From NCBI GenBank assembly GCA_024663395.1, contig JANFAH010000005.1, forward strand, positions 2,418,001-2,482,000: a stretch of DNA of 64,000 nucleotides, given 5' to 3'. The position numbers and the translations under genes were made by a program. Every line of letters starts with the position of its first letter. The stretch's first letter is position 1. The notes under the pieces are model-generated. The model was not told where the DNA came from. It did no database searches and saw only the letters and a program-made list of their open reading frames with translations. Source of the DNA: Pisolithus tinctorius. Its lineage: Eukaryota; Basidiomycota; Agaricomycetes; Boletales; Pisolithaceae. Positions 1-11,929 of this stretch are shown piece after piece.

Positions 1-1183
1 GTCAACACTAGCGCGGCCCGGGAAAAACGAACAATACCTCGAATTTCAAAGGTATATATGTAACCCGGACGATCAGATTTAGAGGGAGCCCTTGCCATCT
101 CTTCTTTAAGTGCCAACTGGGTATCCACTCTCAGATACTCAGGCACATAATCTAAAAAATAATGGTCTACGTGGATATTTGGAACGGACCACAGAAGGTA
201 CGAATCTTACCTTTAAATTCAACATATCTATCTGCATGACCGGTTCTTGTGACATAGAATCCAGTCTCTTTCATATTTCGGTGTTGATGACAATACGCAG
301 CGGGTATAGGATCCAAAATTGCATGCGTAGGGGGCAACTTAACGGTCCGTGAGCATTGTTTGTTAGACTTGGTTGTAGCGCCGCACTGGACAGTAACCTG
401 GCCAGAGGGAGACGCGGATGCAGAGGATGAAATTGATGTTGTGTGGGGTCTGGTCGGAGTCACAACGAATGCTGGTCGAGAGAAGTCATCTGCAACTGAT
501 GGTATAGCAGGCGCGCTCTTTGCGCCGTGCGTGCGAGGGGTATCAGGATTAGATTGCAGTGAGTACACGGTAGATACAGCAGGCGCATCAAGCTTAGGTC
601 GCGGTGGAGTTGCAAAAGGTAGTCTCTTTGGGTCATGCGAGGCAGGGATATCAGGTTTAAATTGCGGTGAATATACGGTAGATACAGCAGGTGCATCATG
701 CTTGGGTTGCAAGTGAGTCGCGAAAGGTAGTGTCTGTAGGGGCTGTAGCGTTGTCTTCGGCTGATTGTGAGAATCTATCATCTGCAGTGCGTGTTGCATC
801 GTCCGTGACCGCTGTTCTGCTTGAGGACGTGGTCTAGGCATGGACCCTGGGGTATTTGGGTATGGCGAAGATGGACGACGGACGCTATCCATCACCTTGT
901 TCACCGCGTGTAGAACCGGTTCAAAGCTCCCAATCAACCTTTTCTTGGACTTGCCATCCGAGAACCATCGACTGCGGTGTTTCTGGTCGTCGCCATGGTC
1001 TGCCGTCGCCGAAAGGTTAAGTGCGGGGACATTTTCGCTCAGAGCACGACTGCTCGACAGAGGTGCATCGGTAAGTATTTTTCCTGGTCCTTTGTCTGAC
1101 TTCTCGGCCAGCGCAAGGGCATTGAAGGACTCGACGAGATCACGGTTTCGGGATGGTTTTGAAGACTGGTGTGGGTGGTTCAT
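1..1183 (-). CDS. T5orf172 (Mug113-type) domain protein, truncated by the window edge
   Basis: The 3' part lies beyond the left edge. The first exon runs from 1183 to 211 and encodes a long Pro/Ser-rich disordered region, then a Cys/His cluster (CGATTKSNKQCSR ... YCHQH). A 59-nt intron (210-152, GTAAGA..TTTTTTAG) joins in phase to an exon reading DYVPEYLRVDTQLAL ... GYIYTFEIR. That is the usual start of the T5orf172 domain, a GIY-YIG-like fold found in fungal proteins related to S. pombe mug113. I prefer the start at 1183 (MNHPHQSS) over the upstream in-frame Met at 1273, because a TATA-like ATATAAGG sits at about 1241-1248 on this strand. The disordered region contains a 36-residue tandem repeat. 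The biochemical role is unknown. Confidence 0.75.
540..745 (-). repeat. Tandem 108-bp (36-residue) coding repeat in the T5orf172 gene
   Basis: The motif gatacagcagg recurs at 573 and 681, exactly 108 bp apart, and the flanking sequence is clearly alike. In protein the unit contains DAPAVSTVYS twice, each preceded by LPFAT. The offset is a multiple of three, so the reading frame is kept. Confidence 0.8.
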
Positions 1184-1811
1184 TGACGAATTCCTACACA
1201 GGGAAAGTGCGAATGCAAGCCAGCCGGGATGGCTGCGCCTTATATCCCGTGCGGACCTCGTGGTGGTAGCCAATTGTAGTATGTACTACTTTGTCTCGAG
1301 GAGCGTCGAATCATATCGCCTCGAACACCGCCATATTGGGTGGGAGTTTCAAAGAAGTCGAACTTACGTGTCAGTAGCATCCGAACGCGTGTTTCTTTTG
1401 TTTCCCCATACTACATACGACGACGACCACAAAATCGTCGATATCTCATATATACGGTGAGTATATCGCAGTCACTTTCTAAATGAACTGTACTTTGGAA
1501 GATGAAACGCACTGGGCTCTGACAGTTTGTTGATGTCACTGCATTACGCTCCTACGAGAGCGGCGGCCTAGAAAACCGTTAACTGACTCGCTCCCTTAAA
1601 CCTCTCGCTGCATTGCTTAGCACAGCTAACATCGCAAATATTATCTTATTGCAGTGCGAACCTCTCCAGAAACCGTGCCCCTGTAGGCTGTCCTGCCTGA
1701 GCGTGGGAAGTCAATTCCACCGCAAAATTTTGTGATCGTCTGTCGCACTCCGCGACGATACAGATACAGACACTTCACGGCTCCATAATCAGTACCTGGA
1801 GTAGCTCCGAT
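1184..1811. promoter_or_regulatory. Divergent intergenic region between the T5orf172 gene and LCP5
   Basis: A 628-bp gap between two divergent starts. The TATA-like ATATAAGG (about 1241-1248, minus strand) is the only core element I can point to. The open frames across it are antisense or short and carry no recognisable protein. Confidence 0.5.
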
Positions 1812-3018
1812 ATGGCTGATGTCCAACCTGTCTGCTCGGCTTTGGACGAGATGACTGCCAGTATGGCGTCGGTCAGGGAGCTTATGCAGTCCCTCAGAGA
1901 CAAGTACGTCCTTCCTGGTGACATTCGCGTAATGTACGCTTACACCAATCAAAGACAAGCTTCTTCAGATGCAGTGAATACGGCGAATGGCATATCTTTG
2001 CTATCTTGGAAGCATCATCTGATGTTGTCATATATACAATCCCTCGTTCTTTTGTGTGCTCGTCGAGCCGTAGGGGATTCCATGGAAGACAGGACACCAC
2101 CGTCTAACCTTTTTAGTACCACTGACCGCAGTTCGCGCGGATCTGGCATTGGCGATCTGGTGGACTCCATGATCGAAGGGCGTGTGGTCTTAGAAAAGAT
2201 CAAAGTCATGGAGAGCAGGATGAGGTATCAAATCGAAAAACTTGTCCGCCTCGCGGAAGAATCTTCAAAAGCCGTTACCGAAGGTGCGTTTAGGAGGCGG
2301 CAGGTCGTGATGCCTCGAGCTGAGTGATACTCTACCAGATCCTTTGGCCTTTCGGCCGAATCCCCAGAATTTTGTGAACATCGAACAATCAGATGGGGAA
2401 TCAGGAGAAGACGCCGACGAAAAATCACGAGAGGATGGCATATACCGTCCTCCCAAATTGGCACCAATGCCTTACGTGGAAACCTCCTCGGACAAGCGTT
2501 CTAAACGACAACCCATCCCAAAAACGTTATCATCTCTTATACACCAGGACCCCTCGCGCCCTCATATGGAGTCCACATCCGGCTTGGGTTTCACACCAGC
2601 TCTAGCCTCGGACCGGGCACGCGAAATTCAGCGAATGACAGAATTTGAAGAGGATAACTTCACCCGTTTAATGATGAAGAAAAAAGATGCACGTCGGCGA
2701 AAGCGCGACGAGGAAGACCTGGCGCTGGGTGGATCCGGCACGAGCAGGGGGAGGCGTCGTGGTCGCGGCCTCGAGGATGAATTTGGGGATATCCTGCACT
2801 CTGTTAGTCGAACCAAAACCGGATCCGTAGGCGACGGATACGAGGAGCTAAGACAGAGAGGGAAGAAATCCGACGCACTCGCCCGCTCAAGAATGAGGAC
2901 GCGGGATGATGTCGAGAGCGATGGCGAGCACGTTCCGCAAGCAAAGAGGACGAGGTTTGAGAGGGAGAGACGAACTCTCAACAAAAAGATACGAGCTAAA
3001 TCTAAACAAAGGTCGTGA
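1812..3018 (+). CDS. LCP5: Lcp5/neuroguidin-type U3 snoRNP-associated ribosome biogenesis protein
   Basis: Three exons (1812-1917, 1975-2283, 2339-3018) join in phase to give about 364 residues, a normal length for the Sas10/Utp3/Lcp5 family. The Sas10/Utp3 signature is visible: an ISLLSWKHHLMLSYIQSL segment, then VVLEKIKVMESRMRYQIEKL, then DPLAFRPNP directly after the second intron. The C-terminal third is very basic and rich in Arg/Lys and Asp/Glu, as expected for a nucleolar RNA-associated factor. Family members act in the small-subunit processome during 18S rRNA maturation. The first intron choice (donor GTGACA, acceptor TGCAG) is inferred from phase and family alignment. The unspliced frame is also open there, so the intron could be retained. 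The gene ends only 69 bp before UNG1. Confidence 0.9.
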
Positions 3019-3039
3019 TTGGCTACGTAGTAGTATTAC

Positions 3040-3049
3040 CGCGTCGCGT
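3040..3049. promoter_or_regulatory. Paired MCB-like CGCGT motifs upstream of UNG1
   Basis: CGCGTCGCGT holds two head-to-tail copies of the MluI-box core (ACGCG read on the other strand) about 40 bp before the UNG1 start. Yeast UNG1 is known to be cell-cycle regulated. The role here is inferred. Confidence 0.4.
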
Positions 3050-3087
3050 CGTGCCACTGTCAGTGTGTTCACTGTTCTTTGCATACC

Positions 3088-4440
3088 ATGCAATCAACTG
3101 GTAGGTCAGTCACTGGTAAGACCGCTACTGTCATTACTCGCAAACGCATTGCGACGACATTGGCGGTTGCTCGTGACACGAAAAAACGCAGAGTCGAGGT
3201 GAAGTAAGAATAGCCAGTGTCATCGCATATGTCCTGTGAATCTGCATTGACCTCTGGGCTGGTGAAGGTCGACGACTACTGTGACTTCCTTAAAGCTCAT
3301 AGATGACGGTGACACGTCGGATTTGATCCGTGCTCTGGAATGTCTCGAGCAAGATACCTTGGGTGAATCGTGGAGGAAAGCTCTGCGGGCCGAGTTCTCG
3401 AAACCATATTTCCTCAAGGTGCGAGTCTTGCAATCACGATTGTCTGAACATATGGATCCCACCAAATCTCGCCGTCTAGCTTAAGGATTTTCTGATCTCC
3501 GAACACAAATCTCATGTGGTATACCCACCAAGTGAGGGCTGATTTCCACGTGGCTCCACTGTCATTTTGATTGTCGCAGTCAAGGACATATACTCGTGGT
3601 CAAGATTAACACCCCTGGAATCCGTCAAAGTCGTCGTCCTGGGTCAGGTGGGAGATGGCATTCTGCTGTAATCTTTCATGCTAACGCCACGCAGGATCCT
3701 TACCATAACGCTGGCCAGGCACATGGTGGGTATTATTTTCCACTCGGTCTGGGCAAAGTTACACGGTTTACGTCCTACATATGTTTAGGATTGTCATTCT
3801 CCGTGTTACCCCCCACAAGATTACCAGGTTCTCTCAAAAACATATATAAGCAGCTTTCCGTGGATGTTCCAGCATTCAAACCTCCGTTGATTGGGTAAGG
3901 ATTGCACCGTGACTAATTCTTGCACTATTGAAAAAGAACAACACAGGGACTTAACTCCACTCGCTAAAGCAGGTGTTCTTTGGCTAAACACCTGTCTCAC
4001 CGTTCGCGCCCACACCGCCAACTCGCATTCGAAGAAAGGATGGGAGTCATTTACCGATGCAGTTATAAAAGCGGTCTTGGATAGAGAGGATGACAGAGGG
4101 GTCGTGTTCTTTGCTTGGGGTCTACCCGCCCAGAAAACGTGTGAACGGTTGGGCATCAATGAGGTATGTGCCCTGCATCTGAGCACCGTTTGCTGTGCTG
4201 AACTACTAATCTAGGACAAACATTTGGTATTGAGGTAGGTGGTTTGCTGCTCCGAGCCGCGAGAGTTGTCAACACACGTGAATTGTTCCGGATAGATCTG
4301 CTCATCCCTCTCCATTATCCGCGCACCGTGGATTCCTTGGAAATGGTCACTTCAAGAAGGCCAATGAATGGTTGCGCAAGACAAACGATTCGGAGATTGA
4401 CTGGACTGCGCTGTGTTCTGCAGAACCTCCTGAGCAATAG
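3088..4440 (+). CDS. UNG1: Uracil-DNA glycosylase
   Basis: Nine exons join in phase: 3088-3198, 3296-3418, 3480-3531, 3580-3647, 3695-3725, 3789-3894, 3947-4163, 4215-4234 and 4296-4440. They give about 290 residues. Both family-1 signatures are present: the water-activating loop [17 protein letters not shown], split by an intron after GQ, and the DNA-binding loop HPSPLS, split just upstream by an intron. The enzyme removes uracil from DNA by hydrolysing the N-glycosidic bond in base-excision repair. The N-terminus is basic (TKKRRVE), which fits nuclear import. A mitochondrial form cannot be excluded. One exon is only 20 nt. The gene converges on PAN2 with 120 bp between stop codons. Confidence 0.95.
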
Positions 4441-4560
4441 CTTCCTTATCTTGAACCGGACTTTGGCACGCATGTTCAACCTGAAGTGTGCATATAACCC
4501 ACATTGTATTACTGTAAACTACGTAATATTTATATGTTTGCGAGCTTTGTCGTTTTGTAG

Positions 4561-7500
4561 TCAGCGGTTCCTATTCCAATCGCGTCCGCCGGCAAACCGC
4601 GACATGTCTGGGAGACTGTAGAAGTTTGCATTCATGCGCGTGAACTGCTGCTGTTGGTTGAAATTGCTAGGGGACAAGTTTAACTGAGGCGCTGGCGACG
4701 GTGCTTGCGTCGGTGGACCGGATGTTTGTGGCTTTGATGGCGATGTAGATGCACCAGCAGACGCCGGAGGTTTGAAGTTCTAGTGCAAATCGGTCAGTTT
4801 CTAGTTAGTCACTCATAAAGCGCAAAGCGCAGGGACTGACATATTGACGACCTTCGCGATACAATTCCTCCAATTTTTCATCGAACGCACCCCGTTCTTC
4901 CATGTCTTGGTAGGCCTTGTATAACCGAAGTGCAGAGTTGGCGTCTTCGATAGAATCGTGCGTGTCGGTCTGAATGTTCTCTCCCAATATGTACCACGCC
5001 AAATAACGCAGTGACAGTCGTCGTTGCCGACTGCTAATGAAATATAGGTCGACAGTGTCGATGACCTGTTCTGGCGGGACATAGATGTCTATGTTTTAAA
5101 ATAAGGGGGCTGATCACATCAATAGGACCGTGGTTGACTGACTGATAATCCGAAAATCCTTCGATAACCCATGACCGACGAAAATGCACCCCCGATCAAC
5201 GAGCAAACGCAACTTTTTGTAAACTAGCTTCAGCGGTGTTAGCGTGAAGGGAGACAAATGGGGGTCCAAATCCCCGTCTAAATCAGGGGGTTAGTGGGTC
5301 ATACCATTAGTCAGGGAGATGCAGAAACTTGCATTTGATCCCAGAAAACTCGGTCAGGTAGTCAACTATGGCTTCACTCGTATGGATATGATCGTCAATG
5401 AAGGGTACCCCTTCCTTTGGACCGTCTCCACGTAATACAGACACGCGTGCCAGGCTGAGGCGAGCTGGTCTAAGGACTCGACTAGTCCTGTCAGAACGGT
5501 ACTCAATCTCCTCCTGTATAGTGCGTCAGCGGGACTAGGATTGGTGTCCAAGTCGAATTCCCTACCTGTTGCATGGACACAAACTCAGCGTCAATCGCAA
5601 CCAGTGTCCCAGGTGTAGGAAGCTCCTCAAAGCGAAGTGGCTCGTGTCTGATGAGACTCTTGTCGCGGTTACTAAACTGCGAATGAGAAAAATGCAATGA
5701 ATCGACAGATAAGCCACCCACATAGATATTGACGTATCCTGGCTTAGTATGGAAGGGTCGAGTTCGTCAGGAAGTCCCCTGAAATCCAGCCTGTCCCGTA
5801 CGTCTGTCCGTTCTAGGTACAAAATGGAAGGTTTCTGTCATGAAATAAGTATGGCAAGTTCATAATAACGATTCAGACGCTCCTTCCAAGTGCTTGGAAA
5901 ACTAAGAGCTTCCTCTTCGGAAATATTGCGGACAACGAAGTCGTTGAACAAATACCATGGGCCCTTCGTGTTCACACCGGTTTCTGCATGATAAACATGC
6001 GCTGGTGGAACTAATCACAGTGAATTGAAAGTCAGATGAGTCCTACAGTACTCCACCTTTAATGAGCGCAACCAGATGTGACTGCTTCGTCTTCGTAGTA
6101 ATTTGGCATACTATTGCCTAGGAAGTTCTTCAATGTGTTAAATAATAGAGACAGCGCGCGGACTAACCCTGAGTTCATATGTGGCAATCTCCGGATCTTC
6201 TACCCCATCAATTTCTCCCTGTAGCTCGATTTGCGACTGCAAAAATGACCCATGTCGAGTATCAAACCAGAATTTCATGCTCTCCTCGTTGTAAATGGAT
6301 GTATTGATTGCGAGAATAGGTGGAAGATCTGCGGTGGATATAGAACGTCGGGAAATGAATGTTGCGAATTGCTTGCAGGTCTGGCATGTGGCTTTATGGC
6401 TCATCTCTCGGATGATAGAACTGCGGATGATATTGGCAAAGTCGGTCAAAATCTGTGGCTCGTTTGGAGACATCTGCACAACGTCGTTAGGCTAACCAAA
6501 CACCAAAATATTCGGGAATACCAACTGGCCGGGGGTAAACCATGTCGATGATGTGTGTCATGTTCTCCTTCTCCCGAACTGCCTTGCAGTTCAAACAGGT
6601 GACGATGTTCTTTGCGTCAATACCGAGTAATTGTGTGACCGGCGCCGCAGCAGGCGAGTTGGTGTCTGACGAATAAGGGTCACGCTGATATACGACAGGG
6701 TTGTGCGGGAACGAATTTCCCTCCACGCTGAGATGATCGACAAAGAACCTATGGAAGGACTGGATCATCTGGTCATATGGCGCTTCCCTGCCATAGTCGA
6801 TGAGGTCTAACTGGTTGCGGGCTAACAAACAACTTTAATTATACCCGCGAAAAATCACTCAACAACATACCCTGGGCCAGTACACCTATCACCCTGCAGA
6901 AATTACTTGCCTGGCAGTTTGTCCCGTGGGCGTCCTCAAGCATGCGGACGACAAACCCAAGCTCACAAAGTAAGCAATGCTCTCGCGGACAGTTTGTCGT
7001 GGTGTGCGACCTGGCCAAATTCCTGATGGGGTGCGTGTAGTGCATCACTTGGAGAATTGGATTCGTGTACGAATTGAGGATATGTGTTTCCAATCCACTG
7101 TAGGACGTTTTGTTGTAGAACCTGCACGATGTTTAGCCCAATCCTATGCGTTACCTATATGTTACAGTTCCCACCCGAAGTCGAAGTCTTCTACTCCGAA
7201 TTTGGAGTACTCGATTTCAACTTTGCGGTACATTCGCGGTACCTCTTCGACACTATCATCAATCGAGAGATTTTCGAGGTCTACCTGCACCATACACCGT
7301 AAGGAATAAAGACAGTGAAAATGAAACGTGATACTTACATCGTCCCTCCGACTTTTGCCGCTCCTAAAGCGACCCTGGTCCTTTGTGTTCGTGACCTGAA
7401 CGCGATTTCGTCGCCCCCGCAATTCCTTCGGTAAAGCGGCGTAGGCTATATTGTCATTGACCTTCATTGTACTTAGGATCTGAGGGGGAATCTTCGGCAG

Positions 7501-8834
7501 AGGTGGGTAGTGCAAGCCATGTGAGACGAAGCGAGGTGTCCAGGACGACAATAGCAGCGTATTATAGTGAGGCATGCCAATAGAGTTCAGTGGACTACAT
7601 TTGATTAACTTGGTCAAGAAGAAGCCTCCCGCGCCGTATATAAGACCCACGTGGAATCTGTCCAGGTTATGTCGGGCAAAGGTTCGGGGACGTCTGCGTG
7701 TTCTATTGGCTGCCCTTCAAAGCCATTAAAATACAGCTCGGAGGACTCGTCTGCGGCTGTTAGGAGATGAATATCACCGGCAGCGTCGCCAAAACCTATG
7801 AAGGAACCACTGGAAGACAATGCAACAGATGTGATGTAGGCAGTCGTTTCGAGCTTCCTGGGGTTGTCACGGGTAATTCAGACGAAAAGTAAAACCGTTA
7901 CCCACTTGGTAAAACCCGCTAATATTGGTAGCATCAGAAACATCGACAACGTTTACGAGGCCTTGAGCGGACGTCACAACCAGGCTGGAGGAATGTTTTG
8001 GCACAAGATTGATGAAGGCGGGCCCTTCGGAGAATGGAATGGGAGGCAACGGTCGCATGCTTCGTAGATCATATACCTTGACGAGCGGGTCAGGAAACTC
8101 GTGTCCTCGTCTGCACTTCAGTCATTGCTCGGTAAAAGTGACAAAACTGGAGAGATTTAAACCTTATACTACGACCAACGGTGAAGAAAAAGTTGCCAGT
8201 AACTTGCAAGTCTTGAACGCCACTGCTGTGAGCTTGAACTGATCCTTCTCCATTCTCTCTTCGAATGCCAGTGCGGGGGTCGTGAACGCGTACGTAGCCA
8301 TCAATCGACGCGGACAATAGATTTGAAAGAGAGAATTGAAGGTGCGTAATAACAGAGGATACAGGAGCTTGGCGAACAGTGCTGCCTGTAGAGGCGTTGA
8401 GCAGCGTCAACTCCGGTGTGCTGGAAGCTGTCGCCAATAAATTTGGTGTAAAAGTCGATGGGGATGCCGCTGTAAACGCGGACGTTGGTCTGCAATATCT
8501 GGTACGTTAGATTCAGGGGCATAGGTGGCATCGCGACTTACCTGAAATACCACTTGTTCATTCCCCCCTTCGCCCATGAACCGATACCTTCTCCAGCAAA
8601 ACCAAACGCTCTAACATAGTTATCACCAACAGTAATCTGCTTGACAGCAAGCCCACCGCCAACCGGAAAAGATACGCCTCGTAATCCCTGCACCGTATGG
8701 AGTGCGACGACGACCCCGGAGTCAACGCCAGCCCATACACTATCAGAAACCGGATCAAACGAGAGCGCTGTTACCGCTTGAATACCAGCATCGTGCAAGG
8801 TTGTGATGGGCGGAAGCGGTTGATACAGAACCAT
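4561..8834 (-). CDS. PAN2: PAN2 subunit of the PAN2-PAN3 poly(A) deadenylase
   Basis: A multi-exon gene read right to left. The N-terminal WD40 part begins [17 protein letters not shown] and includes [16 protein letters not shown] and [17 protein letters not shown] ubiquitin-hydrolase-like domain follows with the [16 protein letters not shown] segment. In PAN2 this domain is catalytically dead. Next is a DEDD exonuclease: [11 protein letters not shown] (Asp, Glu), [11 protein letters not shown] (Asp) and [11 protein letters not shown] (His, Asp), so all catalytic acids are visible. The C-terminus is a Pro/Gln-rich tail ending [12 protein letters not shown]. The enzyme starts mRNA decay by trimming poly(A) in the cytoplasm. 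The ATG at 8834 was chosen because the preceding codon is TTG. Internal exon ends are not all resolved, and the splice after the second WD40 exon (near 8150) is ambiguous. Confidence 0.93.
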
Positions 8835-9141
8835 CAATCCTAATGCATTAATGAGCTGCTGCCACTCGTAATCACCATGGAGCAGTAGGAGTCACGTGAC
8901 TCCATCTCTGCTACAATCACACCGCCTCCACGCAGCCCCAGGCTGTCGGTTGGCTCTTGGATTTCTGAACGTTTAGTGAGTTGTCATCTCATCCATTTGG
9001 GCGCTCTCGAATCTCATCGTCGCCTGTGGGGTTGCTAATTGCAGCTGTTAGCATTGACGAGTAGTGAGGGCAACCGCCCTAATTACAGGCTGAAGCAGTA
9101 ACCGGTTTGCTTGCTCAGGTGTTCCACTACCCAACCTTTCC
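8835..9141. promoter_or_regulatory. Divergent PAN2/PEP7 promoter with a 16-bp CACGTG palindrome
   Basis: This 307-bp gap separates two divergent starts. At 8888-8903 it holds GGAGTCACGTGACTCC, a perfect 16-bp inverted repeat centred on the bHLH target TCACGTGA. That is the Cbf1/CDEI or USF type of site. Its use here is inferred. Confidence 0.55.
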
Positions 9142-11696
9142 ATGGCCGCGCAGCCGAACGTCCCTTACCAAGCCTATAGGGTATGTTTGATTATCCAAGG
9201 TTTCTCCTGCTCTGACGTCCTCCGGAGTCTAAGCGCCATTCCCGCACTGTCTCCTTAGTTCCTAATGTGACTCCGCCATCCCTATCCCGGCCTTCAAGCA
9301 TAGTTAGTAACGGCTCTGTAGGGGTTGCACCCCCTTTTACCCAGCCAGTCGAAGACTTCGAAACGGAGAAAGTTTCCACAGAGTACTCGGCCGTTGTTCC
9401 TGTGGTCATGAACAAGACTGCAGTTATACATATTGTACCCTCGACAAAAGAATTACCCTCTTCCCCCTCCTCGAATGACTCTCCCGTCGCAGAATCCTCA
9501 CAAGATTCTTCGTCAACTAGACCCCACACTCCAACCGTTGAATCCCCACCGGCAGACAACGTCGATCAGCAAACTAGGTCCACAGCAATGGATAAAGAAA
9601 CTGGATTGACATCCTCAGTAGCTTCGCCGTCACCAGCCCTTCCTTCGTTGCCGCCGGCCCAGCCATCACCCGCCAATCAGAAGAAGACCTCAACCTTCCG
9701 CCGCATAACCCCTCGCTCAGCCGTAACACGGTCGCCCTTACCCTCATCGCCGCTTGTAACATCTCGACCATCACGGATATCTTCAGCGCAATCCAGTGCC
9801 TCTGATCAACCTAATGTCCCTCAGTCTCCTGCCCTTCATAGTCGTGTTGCGTCTATAAGCTCGGTAATGAGTGAGCCACCGACAGCGATTCGGAACTTTG
9901 CATCTGCATCAAACCCACATCGGTCTCTGGTGGCTCCACAGCCGATAGGTCCACCTACATCCACCTCAATCCGGTCTCCTCCTAGGTCACCATCTCAGCT
10001 GCCACCACCGCAGGCATTACCAAACGCTGCAGGTTCAACGACTCTTTCCACACCGCCCGTAGTATCGGCCGCCTCATCATCCCAGACGTCCAACTCCACA
10101 CTCCCCAAAGCCACAAACCGTTTGCTTGCGCCTTACCGGCCAGGTTTCCAGCCTAAAGGCGTGTACAGACCACGCACGGATGAATTTATCCTGGCCCGGA
10201 AAATTAAGACCGACTCTGGGCGAATAGAGCGTACAAAATTGGAACGTCGACTGGAGAAGTTGATACACTTACACTTTCCAGTTGGCGAAGCGGAGCCAGT
10301 GGGTCCTAAACGGATTGCAGAGCAACGGAGGGCATCGTCTTTCTTTGACCTTGATATATCCAATATCAAGAACATGGATACTGCAGAAATCTGGAAGGGC
10401 GTGTTAAAGTCGCAGGTATTTCAAGGCGCTAAAGGTGATATTCGAGGTATGGATAGTACCTTGCTATGACCTTGCGCATTTTCACGTTTATCCATAGCCG
10501 CTGAACAGAGGATCACTCCGTGGCAGGAGGATTCTGCAGTTTCGAAATGTCCGTTTTGCCAGTAGGTCCTTGACTCATGTCTTGAGTGTCTGTACTTCAT
10601 CAACTGTAGTGCCTCTTTTCATCCGCTAACAAATCGGAAGCACCACTGCCGATTGTGTGGTCAGATCATATGTTCGTTGCCAACTAAGCGACCCCAGAGA
10701 CCCGAGACCTGCTCTATCTTGTTTATCGTGGATTCGAGAACGCGCCAGATAGAGGAAGTCGGTGAAGGGGTCGATTATGGTGTTCGTAAGAGACGAAGTA
10801 TAGATCCCAATCGCAAAGGCAAGCAAGAGGACGCTCTTTCAGAAGATGAAAAGTTCTTGAAAGGCGTTCGAATATGCCGGAATTGCAAGCCGATCCTTGC
10901 GTGAGCCTATTCCTATCTTGTTATCTGTACTATCTCATGCGCGTGGTGTGAAGGCGAGAGAGGTGTCGTCAAGATGTCATGCACGTACCCATCTTCGTCA
11001 GACTGTATGAAGTAAGTTCACATCCTTCTGTATTGATGGGTTATTCACGTCGTACCCAGGCTTTCGTTAGTTTGGAGAAGGAAATTGAAGAGTGGCTGCC
11101 TCAGTTTCAGGAACTCTTATCGACTCTCAGGTATTCAAACGTCGTTATCTTGTGATCGCATGCTTAGGATTGTACAGCAACGATAGCCAACCCACCAAAG
11201 AAGCATCCGCTGCACGGAAACGACTGTTGGATGCTTTTGCGGAGTATGACGCACTATCTAAACGTATCCGCAACCTCCCGTGTCCCCCCGGGAGTTCACA
11301 AGATCGAGTTCAGCTCGCCATCTTGACACGCGCCAACATCTTTTTGCAGAAGAATATGTTCCCACTCCAGGTACGGTGTCATCCTCAATTTCCCTCCACA
11401 ATTCACTTATACGGTCGTTTGGTGATTACCCTTGCTTGGCAATCTATTAGTTCATTCCCAAGCCAAAGAAGGGTGGTGTATCAAACCCTCAACCCTCTGA
11501 GGGTCCATCCGTTCTAGACCCGGATTCGGAATTGGCCTACGCTCTTCAGCCGCTGCTTGAACAAGAAGCACTACTGGAATCGTTTGTTGGTGAGGCGATG
11601 GCACATAGAAAATTCGAGGACGCAAAGACCCTTAAGGCCAACCTGGCCGAGATAAGGTTAGAGATAGATAGAATGCTCTCAGGTGGGACTTCATAG
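9142..11696 (+). CDS. PEP7: FYVE-domain Rab effector, PEP7/VAC1/Rabenosyn-5 type
   Basis: A short first exon MAAQPNVPYQAYR (9142-9180) splices in phase to 9231 (acceptor TCTAAG, then RHSRTVSL). A Ser/Pro-rich disordered region of about 280 residues follows. Then comes YRPGFQPKGVYRPRTDEF and an RIERTKLERRLEKLI helix typical of Pep7/Vac1. The FYVE finger follows with HHCRLCGQIICS and RICRNCKPI, bearing the zinc Cys/His ligands. The C-terminus has a helical Rab-binding region (LLEQEALLESFVGEAMAHRK) and ends IDRMLSGGTS. These proteins bind PtdIns3P and Rab5/Vps21 and tether vesicles at endosomes. The gene has several introns and converges on SOG2 with 233 bp between the stops. Confidence 0.9.
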
Positions 11697-11929
11697 GCAT
11701 CATATCAGTCGTGTGCTTCTCTAACTTGGATATATACACTCATTATCGTCAACATCCTGTTAATCCGATGCAATACGTATGCTACTAACTCAGCGACAGA
11801 TATGAGAACATGCTAGATGACGCTTATGCGCATGGGTAATGTAGAGAGTCATTCAAAAAGTCAATGTCGGTAGTAATCGGTGAGATATTATTTAAACGGA
11901 ACAGTTCGTTAGTGCACAAAAGGACAGGC

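Noticed and set aside
840..1460. 206-codon plus-strand frame
   Set aside because: It is antisense to the T5orf172 gene and its promoter, whose own frame has recognisable domains. It has no domain of its own.
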